Source of the DNA: Hyparrhenia diplandra
Lineage: Eukaryota; Streptophyta; Magnoliopsida; Poales; Poaceae
Direction: 5' to 3'
Length of the DNA stretch: 64,000 nucleotides
Assembly (NCBI GenBank): GCA_015847255.1
Contig: JADLZK010012330.1
Location: 102,313-166,312, forward strand
Part shown: one piece after another, positions 10,421-22,737 of the stretch
How the letters are laid out: each line of letters starts with the position of its first letter
Position numbering within the stretch: position 1 is the stretch's first letter
Program-made: the position numbers and the translations under genes
Notes under the pieces: generated by a model
What the model was told of the DNA's origin: nothing
Database searches by the model: none
What the model saw: the letters and a program-made list of their open reading frames with translations, nothing else

Positions 10421-11360
10421 CAACCACTTCCAAGCACATCCAGCAACCACCTCGAAGCACATCCAGCCAGTGGCCTCAATGGACTCACAGATGCCCAGGA
10501 CAGCGATCTCGTCGGCAACAGCCTCACTGGGCACACGGATGCCCGGGATGGCGACCTTGCCGGCGGCGGCCAGCACCTCGGCGGCACTTGGAGCGGTGGC
10601 CAAGCGCGTCTGCACAAGGGACGAGCACTCCCGAGCAGGGGTGGAGACCGACCGGCCGATGAGCTTGCCCGGTGGCACCTCCGCACCTGGAGCTTGCCCG
10701 GCGGCCATGGCCGCTGCTCGATGGAGAAGAGGTAGTGGTGGGTGGCGGCGGCCGCGCCGTGGGCGAGGTGGGCGTTGGGTGCAGCGGCGGCGGGCGCGCC
10801 CATGGACGGCGGCGTGATGCCGCCCCCGCCGTCGGGCCGACGCCGCCGACATGACCCGGGCGAGCCGAGGTGTTGAGAGCGTGAGCAGGGCGCAGCGCGG
10901 GCTTGTCTGGATGCTGGAAGCGGTGGGTGACCGACCGGTGATCTGCCGAGGCCGTGGCGGTCGGACGAGGTGGCGATGAAGTCCATGAGCACGCGCGGCC
11001 TCCCTCCGCATCCGCTGTCGAGGCCTCGCCAGTCGCCCGCCATCTCCGCCACGTGCTCAGCAGCACCTCTGCGCCGAGCAACACAGCGCCCACCCTCGCT
11101 CCTTGCCGCGCTCCGCCTATCGCGGTGGAGCTCCCATGGTAGCAGCAGCGACGAGGAGATTCGCGCCTGCCCTCACTCCGTTCTAGCAGCGACGAGGAGA
11201 TCCACGCGCATCTCCGCCGAGGACCTCCGTGCCCATCTCGACGAGCACTTCCATGGGCGAGCATCTCCGGCAAGGTCGTGGCACATCTCAGTCAGGGGCG
11301 AGGAGGCGCTGGTGCTCCGGTGAGATCCGAGACGGGAGGTGTGGCGGCGGCGTGGGAGGT
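10421..11360. other. GC-rich core of the outer transposon, possible captured coding fragment
   Basis: This 940-bp segment lies between the two retrotransposons and is very GC-rich. Long overlapping frames exist on both strands, which is usual for such composition. One minus-strand stretch has less biased, protein-like content: PGKLIGRSVSTPARECSSLV followed by ...AAEVLAAAGKVAIPGIRVPSEAVADEIAVLGICESIEATG (about 10460-10690). I do not recognise it. A host gene fragment captured by the element, as in Pack-type transposons, is possible but unproven. No single frame is presented as a gene. Confidence 0.35.
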
Positions 11361-13096
11361 TGAAAGGTCCTAAATGGCTAGAGGGGGGTGAATAGCCTAA
11401 TAAAATTTCTACAAAATCACTAGAGCAACTTGTTAGTAAATAGCAAAGCGTAAATGCGTTTGCTCTAGCTCTACTTGTCGGCAAGCCTCCTATTGACAAT
11501 TCTAGTTGCTATAGTCTCTAATTCACACACAATGGCTAAGTCACTACTTTACCAACTAGGTGAACAAGCTAGATTACTCTAATCAAGACTAAGCAACTAA
11601 GCAATTCTACTCAACTACACTAGCACAATATATATGAAAGTAATGCAAAGGTGTAGAGGTGATATACCACAATATCGAGGCTAGTCAATCCAATCACCAA
11701 GGATGAAACAATATGATAACCAAATTTAAGCCAATCACCAAGAGACAAATGGAGACACGAGATTTAACCCGAAGTTCACTTGAGCACCCTCAAGCTAATC
11801 TCCGTTGTGCCGACCTTCTCACGTGTGGGTCAAGGTGGAGCTCACTCCAAGCCAATTGCCTTTAGGCTTCTTACACCCAATGCAAATGAGAGGTACCCAA
11901 GACATGAGCAATGAATTACTCACACTTTGTCTTCCCGACGAGGAGTGTGTGATCCTCTCACAAATCACCGGAGGTGGCCAAGAACATACACCTTCTCTTG
12001 CCAACGCCTCCACCAATCACCAAGCCGGCTAGGAGTGGTGCTCTTCAAGAGCAACAAGAAAACCACCGGCTCACAACGATCCCCAAGTGCCACTAGATGC
12101 AAAGATCAAAGCAAAGTGCACTTGAATCACCTCAACTCACTAGAATGATGCTCTCAAGCAAAGGGAGTGAGGAGGAGGATATGTGCTCAGCTCTAGAGGT
12201 GTTAGAAATGAATTCAAATGACCAAGAGACCTCCACAAGCCGGCCAAAGGGGTATAAATACCCCCCACCACGAAATGTGGCCGTTGGGGTGCAAACCACG
12301 CACAAATCAGCCTGACCGGATGCACTGACCGGACTCACCAGCGAGTCCGGTCGGCGGGTCCGGTCACAACCGACAACCCCAACAGGACGACCGACCGAGC
12401 TGCTGAGCGCGTCCGGTCACGCGTCCGATCGGTGTTCCGGTCAGCACCGGAAGCTTCCGGTCGGTGCGTCCGGTCGCTTCTCGGCCGAAACCCCAAATGA
12501 CATGCTCTCTGCCGGACGCCGTCACCGGTGCATCCGGTCGAAAATCCGTGCTTCCGGTCAGTGGGTCCGATCACCATCTGAGCTGCGAAAATCTGTCGTT
12601 TTGTTGTCGTTCCTTCGCCTTTGCTCAAAACCAATTTCCGTCACTTGATTCTTGTTGCCGACACGTCGAAGAACACCCCGACACCATGTGTTAGCATTTT
12701 GAAAAATATTTTCCATCAAAAACGGAGTTAGCTCTCTAGGTTAGAATGCATGCAAATGATTTTGAACCTAGAGGCACATGAGAACCGATATGTACGATAG
12801 TTTTCCCCTCTTTATAGTACGGCTTATCGATCCTATAATTACTCACACCCTCTATGGTGTCTTGAGTGTAAAATCAAAATGGCCCTATGATATACCTTAG
12901 CCTTGAGCCCATTTTGATCCAAAAAACACGCCAAACCGCAAGACTTGATCATCAATTGGATCACCTCGACCCATCCACCATGACCACCATGCATCGTCCT
13001 TGGCTTGACCAATCTCCAACTAAAACAAACACTTAGCATAGAGAGATTAGTCCTAAGGATGCCACTAATTAGCCAAAACCAATCTAGAGATCTTCA
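11361..13096 (-). repeat. 3' LTR of copia element 2
   Basis: On the + strand it starts tgaaaggtcctaaatggc and ends ...agatcttca, matching 19455-21259. It is preceded by the target duplication gaggt. It lacks an approximately 50-bp stretch present in the partner LTR at about 21060-21112. Confidence 0.92.
12250..12565 (-). promoter_or_regulatory. U3 ACCGG/CCGGT array and TATA box of element 2 LTR
   Basis: Read on the minus strand, a TATA box (from ggtataaata at 12251-12260) lies just downstream of a GC-rich segment (12308-12565). That segment holds more than ten GACCGG/CCGGTC motifs, for example near 12315, 12325, 12346, 12359, 12412, 12437, 12456 and 12468. The same array occurs in the partner LTR at about 20415-20700 and, at similar spacing to TATA, in element 1. 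Function is inferred. Confidence 0.55.
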
Positions 13097-14150
13097 ATCT
13101 CCCCTTTTTGGTAATTGGTGACAACCCGCATAAAGATTTTATGATTAAGGGTTTTTGAACCTATCATGGTTGTCCAAGCATTTTGCTTACAATTATAGGA
13201 TTGGACAAACATAATAAGCTCGGTTTTGGTAGCATGAGCTCCCCCTACATGTATGCCTAGAGTTTGGTATAGGCTTTGCATACATGTATGAATATTGAAA
13301 TTAGGGAGTGAGCCATGTTACCAAAATGATGCTTAATGTGAAAGAATGGACCTTTGAAGCGTGATACCAATCGAGTTGCGCCTTTCTCACCATACAAGCA
13401 TCATGGATAACTAGATATTTCATCAAAAACTCAAAGTACCCCGTGAGATCATATTATAAGCATACGTACTTGAATTTAGAGCGGAAATCGCAATATCTAG
13501 GTACCACTTAAGCATGCTAGTTGATCAATCATCAATCAAGTTACCACTAGCATACATCACACAAGCATGTATATATGGAATTTAAATACATGTGCAAGAG
13601 CAAGTCATATGTTAGTGCACAAACAAATGCAACAATGGGCTTATGAGCTTGCTCCCCCTACTTGTGTGCTTTCAAAAATTTTGATCCCCTTCTAATCTTT
13701 ATGCACTAATCTCTCCCCCTTTGTCAACAATTGACATAAAAGGATTGATCGGGTTCTTTTGATATTGGAAAGATTAGTTTTCAAATTTGGCTAAATTTGG
13801 ATAGCTTGCCATACATGTAATTCGGTTTGAACCAAAGACAAGCTTCTTCACACCTCAAGTGAGGGTTATCATGTCTATGTTGAACCACATGTTTGACAAT
13901 ATACCCAAATTTAACACTTGAGATTGCAAGCCCACAAGCATGTCATATGTCATCACTAGATCAATCAAGCATATAGAACAATAGTGATGGCATACATACA
14001 TTGAAATTCATTGTTTTTCTATGAATGCAACTTAAAGGACAAGTTGTATGTCTATATGATCTAGCAAGTCCTTAGATATCATGATGACATGTCAAACAAT
14101 TTCACCTTTGCTTTGGCTCGGTGGAGAGGCATGTCACATATGTGGGATGC
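13097..14150 (-). other. 3' non-coding region of element 2
   Basis: No gene is seen. The polypurine tract is at 13097-13111 (atctcccctttttgg on the + strand) next to the LTR. A second purine tract (ctctccccctttgtcaac, 13711-13728) lies about 610 bp further in, mirroring the internal tract of element 1. Confidence 0.65.
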
Positions 14151-14152
14151 AT

Positions 14153-17100
14153 TCAACTCATATTGGAGAAGTCAAGAATGTTCAATTCATTTCTAAGCTT
14201 GCAAAATCTCTTCTCATTAAGTGGCTTGGTAAATATATCGGCAAGTTGATCTTCGGTACCAATTGGATGGATTGCAATGTCACCTTGTTGTTGATGCTCT
14301 CTAATGAAATGGTGCCTTATATCAATGTGCTTGGTTCTTGTATGTTGCACCGGATTTTGAGTCATCTTGCAAGCACTCTCATTGTCACAATACAAGGGTA
14401 CTTTGTTGAAGTCAAATCCATAATCCTTCAATGTGGATCTCATCCAAAGTAGTTGACAACAACAACTCCCCGCACTAACATATTCGGCTTCAGCGGTAGA
14501 GAGTGTCACACTTGTTTGCTTCTTCGAGGACCATGACACAAGAGATCTTCCAAGGAATTGATAAGTCCCACTAGTGCTTCTTCTATTTGTCTTACAACGA
14601 CCATAGTCGGAGTCCGAATATCCAATAAGCTCAAAGCTAGACCCCTTAGGATACCATAAGCCAACATCTTGTGTATGCTTTAAGTACCTCAATATTCTCT
14701 TTGCGGCCTTGTAATGACTCTCTCTTGGTGAGGATTGAAATCTTACACACAAACATACACTAAACATGACATCCGGTCTTGATGCGGTCACATAGAGTAA
14801 ACTCCCAATCAATGACCGAAATAGCCTTTGATCAATCATGTTGCCTTTGAGATCTTGGTCCAAGGTGCCACTTGTACCCATTGGTGTGGTAATGCCCTTT
14901 GCATCTTGCATGTCAAATTTCTTGATCATGTCTCTTATGTATTTCCCTTGACTAATAAATATATCATTCTTGAGTTGCTTGATTTGAAGTCAAGGAAATA
15001 GGTGAGTTCTCCAAGCATAGACATTTCAAACTCTTTGGCCATCATTTTAGTAAACTCTTCACAATATGCTTGATTTGTTGACCCAAATATGATATCATCC
15101 ACATATATTTGCAAGATGAACAAATCCTTGCCAATCTTCTTGGTGAAGAGAGTAGTGTCGGCCTTCCCCATCTTGAAGCCTTTCTTGAGTAAGAAGTCTC
15201 TCAACCTCTCATACCATGCTCTAGGTGCTTGCTTCAGGCCATACAATGCCTTCTTCAACTTGTACACATGATTAGGCTTGTGATAATCTTCAAAACCGGG
15301 AGGTTGCTTAACATATACAAGCTCATTGATGAAGCCATTGAGAAATGCACTCTTCACATCCATTTGGTATAGCTTGATGTCATGGGCACATGCATAGGCT
15401 AATAGAATTCTAATTGCCTCTAATCTTACCACCGGAGCATATGTTTCACCAAAGTCAAGACCCTCAACTTGAGTGTAGCCTTGTGCAACTAGTCTTGCTT
15501 TGTTTCTAACCACAATGCCATCTTGATCTTGCTTATTCTTGAACACCCACTTGGTTCCAATGACATTATAGTTGGTTGGCCTTTCCACCAACTCCCATAC
15601 TTCATTTCTTTCAAAGTTATTTAGCTCCTCTTGCATTGCCAATACCCATTCTTCATCTTTCATGGCATCATCAATCTTCTCCAGCTCTTCTTGTGACACA
15701 AACGCAAAGTGCTCATAAAATGCCGTAAGCCTTCCTCTTGTTTGTACTCCACTTACAATGTCACCAACAATTTGATCAATTGGGTGATCTCTAGCAACAC
15801 TTGTATTTTGGAGTATTGGTAGTTGATTGCTTGAACTTGGTTGCTCACTTGATGTGTTTTGCACTTGAGATGATGTGCTAGCTTGTTTATCTTGCACTTG
15901 AGAACCACTAGCTTGACCCATTGGAGATGAGAGCACTTGATCCTTGTCATCATCAACATCAATCACTTGAGTTGGCTTGATGTGCCCAATGTCCATGTTC
16001 TTCATTGCATCTACCAATTGAGTTCCACCAACATCATTGTGATTTTCTTCTTCATCTTGAGACCCATTGGTTTCATCAAACTCAACATCATGCACTTCTT
16101 CAAGTTGACCACTAGTGCTATTCCACACTCTATATGCTTTGCTTGTAGTGGAATAACGAAGCAAGAATCTCTCATCACATTTCTTGTCAAACTTCCCCAA
16201 TCTAGTGCCTTTCTTCAATATATAGCATTTACAACCGAAGACTCTAAAGTAAGCAATGCTTGGCTTTCTTCCATTCAATAGCTCATAGGGTGTCATGCCC
16301 ATTATTGGATGACAATACAATCGGTTGATGTAGTAGCATGCGGTGTTGATTGCTTCGGCACAAAATGATTGACTCACATCATATTCACTAAGCATTGACC
16401 TTTCCATATCCATGAGAGTCTTATTCTTCCTCTCAACTAGGCCATTAGATTGTGGTGTGTAGGTAGGTGAGAATTCATGCTTAATGCCATAGTCATTGCA
16501 TAGCTCTTCAATTCTTGTATTCTTGAATTCACTACCATTGTCACTTCTCACTTTCTTGATGGTAACATCATACTCATTGCACACTTGCTTGAGAAATGTC
16601 TTGAAGATAGAATATGTGTCACTTTTGTCATTGAGAAAGAATACCCAAGTATATCTAGTGAAATCATCCACAATCACAAATCCATATTTATTGCCTCCAA
16701 TACTAGTGTATGTGGTTGGACCGAATAAATCCACGTGCATCAACTCAAATGGCTTGCAAGTGCTCATGAAATTCTTCTTAGGATGAGTGTTGTCCACTTG
16801 CTTGCCGGCTTGACATGCACCACATAGCTTGTCCTTTTCAAACTCAACTCCATCCAAGCCTCTCACTAGGTTGTGCTTCACAAGCTTGTTCAATTGCTTC
16901 ATGCCAACATGTCCTAGCCTTCTATGCCATAGCCAACCCATGTTTGATTTGGAGAGCACGCATGTACTCAATTGTGCTTCATTTGTGCCAAAATCAACTA
17001 GATAGAGATTGTCATGCCTAAAGCCTTTGAATATCAACTTTGAATCTTTCATGCTAACAACCTCAATATCATCAACCCCAAATATGCACTTAAAACCAAG

Positions 17101-17352
17101 GTCACAAAGTTGTGCTACCGAGAGCAAGTTGAAGTTCACCTTGTCAACATGTGCCACATTGGATATGCTCAAATCACTTGTGATTTCAATCTTGCCATGT
17201 CCTTTGATCTTGCCTCTACCATTATCACCAAATGTGATACTACCACCACTTGACCTTGTATCAAAAGAGTTGAACATTCTAGCATCATCGGTCATGTGTT
17301 GAGTGCACCCACTATCAAGAATCCAATGCCTCCCTCCGGACTTGTAATTCAC
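14153..17352 (-). pseudogene. pol: Broken pol of copia element 2 (PR-IN-RT-RNase H)
   Basis: The first frame (17352 down to 14935, about 805 codons) has protease WILDSGCTQHMT. Integrase shows WHRRLGHVG...CGACQAGK and the D/D/E core (MHVDLFGP, VRSDNGSEF, LVERKN). Reverse transcriptase shows KARLVAQGYTQ, QMDVKSAFLNG and YVDDI (about 15090-15104). It then loses frame near 14994, at exactly the homologous place to the second break in element 1. The remaining frame (14929-14153) holds RNase H with GYSDSDYGR, STAEAEY and YCDNESA. Pol is in the same frame as gag but separated by TGA and TAG stops. Confidence 0.9.
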
Positions 17353-17364
17353 CTACAAATTAAA

Positions 17365-19404
17365 TCAATGAGATTTAGGTACCCATCTTTGCTTGGGTCC
17401 TTGGAGGTTAGTTACCAAAGCCTTTGGCACCCAAATGGACTTCTTCTTTGGTCCCACAATTGGTGTACCAATGAACTTTGCCTTCACACCATTCTCCCTC
17501 TTGGTAAGCAAATAGCATGAATCAAAACAAATTGAATGCACTTTGTTTGCTTTTTTGTTGGTGTTCATTTTAGTGCATTTTTACTCTTGATGCCCAACTT
17601 GCTTGCATCTTTGGCAATAAGAACCGTTGCTCTTCACAAAGCTAGGCTTTGGAGTCACAAAGGCCTTTTTGCCTTTCTTGGAGATATACCCTAGACCTTC
17701 CTTGTTAAGGGAAAATCTTTGGCTACCCAAGTACTTTAGCAACTTGGCATCCCCACCATATGCCTTACCCAAGGCGTGGGTGAGCTCATCCACCTCTCTC
17801 TTGAGAGTCTCATTCTCAACTAATAATGATGAATCTAAAACTTTTTCATCACTACTAGTGGAGGTAGAGTGGGTTGGTGTGGATGTGGAGGGTATGTTTG
17901 GTTCTTCAACATCAACCACGAATGGTTCATCTATAATGTCACATGTTGAACCAACATTCCTCTTGGAGACCAAGACAACCTTGTCACTCTTAGCTACTAG
18001 CAAGGAATGAGCTTTTTCAAGCTTTGTATGAGCAAGTTGAAGCTCCTCATGGTCTTCCTTTAGACACTCATAGGATGCTTCTTGCTCCCTAAGGCTCTTT
18101 TCAAGAGAGGCAACTCTCTTTTCCAAGGCCATACATTCCTTTGCCTTAGCTATGAGAACAATGTTAGCTTGCTCCATTGCCTCAAACATCTCATCTTTAG
18201 TGGGTTCATTTGATTCATCGTATTCTTCTTCACTATCATATTTTACTTCATTAGACGATGGTTCATCATATACCTTAGTGGCCTTAGCCATGAAGCATGA
18301 ACCGAAGGATGAGTCAAATAGTGATGGCTTGTCTTGATCAACTAGAGCCATCATAGCCTTGCCCTCTTCTTCCTCTTCGGACTCATCACTATCCCATGTC
18401 ACAACAAAAGCACCATCTTTGCCTTGCTTGAAGGTAGCCTTGTTCTTGCCCCTTCTATGGTCCTTGTTGTTCTTCTTGTCCTTCCTATGAGGACATTCCT
18501 CAAAGAGATGATCCGGACTATCACACTTCCAACATAGCCTATTTTCCTCATTGCCCTTTGGAGTGTTCTTCTTTTTGTAGTTCCCAAATCTTCTCTTGTA
18601 CTTGAGCATGGTGCCAAATTTTCTCACCACCAAGGCAAGAGCTTCATCAACCTCTTCTAGGCCGGATACATCACATTCTTCTTCTTGTGCTTTTGCTTTG
18701 CCCTTGTTTGAGGTAGAGGATGCCTTGAATGCAACGGCCTTCTTCTCCTCAACCTTCTTGTCTTCCTTCTTCTCCTTGGCATCAACATCATGATCATACT
18801 TGTCAAATGTCAACACCTCTCCAAGTAGATCATTTGGCTTCTTTGAATCAAGCTCATCTCTTTGTAGCATGAGAATCAACATCTTGAATCTTGAGGGTAG
18901 GCTAATCAAGAATTTGTGGCAAAAGTCTTGATCTTGTGTCTTGTAGCCCAAAGTTTTGAGATCATTCACAATGACTTGAAGACGATGAAACATCTCAAGA
19001 ATTGTTTCACCATCCTTCATCTTGAAGGTCTCAAACTCACTCTTGAGGCCATATAGCTTGGCACTCTTGACAATCTTGGTACCCTCATATGTTTCACTCA
19101 ACCTTGTCCACACTTCACTTGCACGGTCCAAGTACTTGATGCCCTCAAATATCTTTGCATCGATGGCATTGTATATTGTGTTGAGTGCCATTCGATTGCA
19201 AGTCCGATTTGCTATATCCTCATCGGTGAGCTTGGTAGGATCAAGAATGACATAATCATTCTCCGTCACCTCCAATACTCTCTCATGTATGGAACCGAGG
19301 TACATAGTCATCTTCCTCTTCCAATGATTAAAAGAACTCTCACCATCAAAGTGAGGCGGCTTTCCCCCAACATGGTTGAACACTATAGTAGCCATATCTT
19401 GCAC
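17365..19404 (-). pseudogene. gag: Gag of copia element 2 with stop inside a zinc knuckle
   Basis: From the ATG at 19404 a 607-codon frame encodes the Gag core (PPHFDGESSFNHWKRKM; ...TRLSETYEGT; ...EMFHRLQVIVNDL). The first zinc knuckle is CWKCDSPDHLFEEC. An acidic region follows, then a predicted coiled coil (MALEKRVASLEKSLREQE onward), and a second knuckle begins CQRCKQVGHQE. A TAA stop at 17581-17583 falls inside that second knuckle before its last cysteine. The frame resumes in phase to 17365, ending IWVPKALVTNLQGP...WVPKSH and TGA, homologous to the tail of element 1 Gag. The stop is therefore a nonsense mutation or a decoding signal; mutation is simpler. Confidence 0.85.
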
Positions 19405-19440
19405 CGAAGGGTGTTACTCCTTGCTAAAACGGTGACCACG

Positions 19441-19452
19441 GCTCTGATACCA
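19441..19452 (-). other. Primer-binding site of element 2
   Basis: The + strand gctctgatacca is the reverse complement of TGGTATCAGAGC, the initiator-Met tRNA primer site. It lies two bases from the LTR border at 19455. Confidence 0.92.
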
Positions 19453-19454
19453 CT

Positions 19455-21259
19455 TGAAATATCCTAAATGGCTAGCGGGGGGGTGAATAGCCTAATAAAA
19501 TTTCTATAAAATCACTAGAGCAACTTGTTAGTAAATAACAAAGCGTAAATGCGTTTGCTCTAGCTCTACTTGTTGGTAAGCCTCCTATTGACAATTCTAG
19601 TTGCTATAGTCTCTAATTCACACACAATGGCTAAGTCACTACTTTACTAACTAGGTGAACAAGCTAGATTACTCTAATCAAGACTAAACAACTAAGCAAT
19701 TCTACTCAAATACACTAGCATAATATATATGAAAGTAATGCAAAGGTGTAGAGGTGATATATCACAATGTCGAGGCTAGTCAATCCAATCACCAAGGATA
19801 AAACAATATGATAACCAAATTTAAGCCAATCACCAAGAGACAAATGGAGACACGAGATTTAACCCGAAGTTCACTTGAGCACCCTCAAGCTAATCTCCGT
19901 TGTGCCGACCTTCTCACGTGTGGGTCAAGGTGGAGCTCACTCCAAGCCAATTGCCTTTAGGCTTCTTGCAGCCAATGCAAATGAGAGGTACCCAAGACAC
20001 GAGCAATGAATTACTCACACTTTGTCTTCCCGACGAGGAGTGTGTGATCCTCTCACAAATCACCGGAGGTGGCCAAGAACATACACCTTCTCTTGCCAAC
20101 GCCTCCACCAATCACTAAGCCGGCTAGGAGTGGTGCTCTCCAAGAGCAACAAGAAAACCACCGGTTCACAACGATCCCCAAGTACCACTAGATGCAAAGA
20201 TCAAAGCAAAGTGCACTTGAATCACCTCAACTCACTAGAATGATGCTCTCAAGCAAAGGGAGTGAGGAGGAGGATGTGTGCTCAGCTCTAGAGGTGTTAG
20301 AAATGAATTCAAATGACCAAGAGACCTCCACAAGCCGGCCAAAGGGGTATAAATACCCCCACCACGAAATGTGGCCGTTTGGGGTGCAAAACCACACTAG
20401 GATGAATTATTTTCGGCCCGCCGGATGTTAAGCCAAGCCTTGGCCGGACTCACCGGCCGAAGTCCGGTCGGCGGGTCCGGTCACAACCGACTAACCCCAA
20501 CGGGGACCGACCGAAGCTGGCTGGCGGCGTCCGGTCCATGCGTCCGTCGGTGCTTCCGGTCGGCACCGAGAAACTTCCGGTCGGTGCGTCCGGCCGCTTC
20601 TCGGTCGAAACCCCAAATGACATGCTCTCTGCCGGACGCGGTCACGGTGCATCCCGGCCGAAAATCCGTGCTTCCGGCCGAGCTTTTGGGGTCGGTCACC
20701 ATCTGAGCTGCGAAAATCCGTCGTTTTGTTGTCGTTCCTTCGCCTTTGCTCCAAACCAATTTCCGTCACTTGATTCTTGTTGCCAACACGTCGAAGAACA
20801 CCCGACACCATGTGTTAGCATTTTAAAAAACATTTTCCATCAAGAACGGAGTTAGCTCTCTAGGTTAGAATGCATGCAAATGATTTTGAACCTAGAGGCA
20901 CATGAGGACCGATATGTACGATAGTTTTCCCTCTTTATAGTACGGATTATCGATCCTATAATCACTGACACCCTCTATGATGTCTTGAGTGTAAAATCAA
21001 AATGACCCTATGATATACCTTAGCTTTGAGCCCATTTTGATCCTCGAAACACGCCAAACCGCGCTCTACTTGAAAGCATAATACAAGCAAAAATAGAATA
21101 AACTGGATTGATCATCAATTGGATCACCTCGACCCATCCACCATGACCACCATGCATCGTCCTTGGCTTGACCAATCTCCAACTAAAACAAACACTTAGC
21201 ATAGAGAGATTAGTCTTAAGGATGTCACTAATTAGCCAAAACCAATCTAAAGATCTTCA
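19455..21259 (-). repeat. 5' LTR of copia element 2
   Basis: On the + strand it starts tgaaatatcctaaatgg and ends agatcttca, followed by the target duplication gaggt. It is a diverged copy of 11361-13096 and is 69 bp longer, mainly through an extra stretch around 21060-21112. It retains the ACCGG array and the TATA box (about 20349). Confidence 0.92.
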
Positions 21260-22054
21260 GAGGTGACGAAGGAGGTGACACGCGACGGCCGGGGGGCGAA
21301 CGCCAATAGCAAAGCCAGCCTCGGAAAAACGACCACCCCCCCTCCGCTTTCGAGGCCCGGACCAAGTGATGGTCGGTGGCCTGCTAGAGCCTGGCTAAGT
21401 GGGTTGGCCAGGACAACCAAACAACATCTTTTGGTGCAACCTGGCCTGGGCTGGCCCAAGCCACCCAACCAAACTGCCCCGTAGACTCAGTGGCGGCGCA
21501 GCGCATCGTTCCGACCACAGGCCATGCCCCGCCGCTGCTTGCAGCTCCAGTCGGCTTGATGCAGCCCGACTGTAGAGACAAGTTGTTTTCGTCAACTGGA
21601 GAGGATCTTTCCCTCCCGAGCAGGGGTGGCGGTGGGTGTGATTTGAGCGCGGAAATGAAAGGGCATCTCGTCAGCAGGGCGCGGCGCCGGCCCATGTAGT
21701 ACACCTACATACATAGCCCAATACAGTAAAGCCCACTCACTCAATCTCGTGTACGGCTTTGATTAACACGCTGACCCCTGTCTTCTTCTCCAATCGGCCA
21801 ATCCGAAGTTGCCGACCCAATCCGGCATTCCCTGTCGGTAGCGGCGGCCGGCGGCTCGACCTGGCAGGAGAAGGCCCGTGGTCGCAAGGGTGCTCGACGG
21901 CACACGGCAGCAATCGCGGCGGCTGTTGTGGCTTCTAACCTGTGAGCCGCTGAGGGCGTACCGCACGGCTAGCAGGCAAAAGGTCCTCAGGTTAGGCGGA
22001 GCGGCAGCACCGCATCACGCAGCCAGAGGCAAGGAAGCAGCGCAGCCATCGAAG

Positions 22055-22684
22055 GTAAGGAATTAAGGATTTATGATTATCATGAATCGTTTATGCTCCT
22101 TCCGTTCCAAATTATAGTTCAGTTTCTCCTAAATTAAACTTCTCTAACTCTAATCGACTTTGTATGAAACGTATCAATATCTAGAACATTAAATTCATTT
22201 ACATTAAATAAATTTCTCTATGAAATATGTGCGGTTTGTAATGGAAATCTGATGGCATATAAAAGTATTGATTTATGGGGTTCGATGACTTGCACTAAGA
22301 GATAGACTATCATACATGAATGTCAGTGGATGGTGTTAACAGCTAAATGTATATTAGTGGGTGATGTGGCTCGCAGATAGACTATAACTGCATGCTATAG
22401 TGAGTGCTGACATAGCTAGCCTGCACGAAAGAGATAGCTATGCTATGGGTTTGCTTTTTAAAGTTAGTACAAAACTAAAGCAACCTATAATTTGAAATTG
22501 AGGGAGTATTATTTTTGTAGCTGATGTTTGCATTGCAATTGATTTTTGTACATGTTACTGGATTCATTTCAATTGTTAGTTTGAAGTGGTTGCTGTTATG
22601 GACTCTCATATGAGTTATTAAGCTCATTTGTCTTCTAGCTCTACACCAGTTTGATGTATGCCAAAATCATTGCTCATTTGACAG
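22055..22684 (+). other. Probable 5' UTR intron of the FMN hydrolase/riboflavin kinase gene
   Basis: A good donor (gaag/gtaagg at 22054/22055) and acceptor (tttgacag at 22684) bracket 630 bases upstream of the start codon. Extending the coding frame back across this junction meets a stop at 21970-21972 with no ATG after it, so the upstream exon (within about 21490-22054) is non-coding. The intron contains a Stowaway-like MITE. Confidence 0.5.
22096..22506. mobile_element. Stowaway-like MITE
   Basis: The left end ctccttccgttccaaattata and right end tataatttgaaattgagggag are inverted and match the Stowaway consensus CTCCCTCCGTTCC. At 411 bp it is longer than usual, so a second insertion may sit inside. 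Confidence 0.65.
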
Positions 22685-22737
22685 GTTGTGTGTCCCAAAA
22701 CCTCTCTCTTGCTGCGTTGAACTCTTTTACACTTGAA

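Larger units (their letters stand above)
11361..21259 (-). mobile_element. Ty1/copia LTR retrotransposon 2 (SIRE/Maximus-like), minus strand
   Basis: This is a complete structure of 9899 bp in reverse orientation. In element order: 5' LTR 19455-21259, primer site 19441-19452, gag, pol, polypurine tract (13097-13111), 3' LTR 11361-13096. The 5-bp target duplication gaggt is present at 11356-11360 and 21260-21264. Its pol is clearly related to that of element 1, and the LTR tips are similar (TGAA... and ...CCTAAATGGCTAG in reverse), but LTR interiors and Gag differ, so it is a related but distinct family. A stop in gag and a frameshift in pol disable it. Confidence 0.93.
1264..21482. mobile_element. 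Outer ~1.4 kb non-autonomous transposon, split by two copia insertions
   Basis: The left arm (1264-1491) starts gggtgtgtttggtttg and runs through ...cagcccaggcctggcccc... and ...tgagcctggcttag. The right arm (21265-21482), read in reverse complement, starts ggggcagtttggttggg and runs through ...cagcccaggccaggttg... and ...ttagccaggctc. The arms are therefore diverged inverted copies of each other over roughly 120 bp. Removing the two retrotransposons and one copy of each target duplication joins 1264-1491, 10421-11360 and 21265-21482 into about 1385 bp. I see no clear target-site duplication of the outer element, so its superfamily is open (a hAT, Mutator or PIF derivative is possible). Confidence 0.5.

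Noticed and set aside
10396..11323. Several long frames on both strands in the outer transposon core
   Set aside because: They overlap each other in high-GC DNA, run into the retrotransposon LTRs and lack a recognisable domain, so none is called as a gene.
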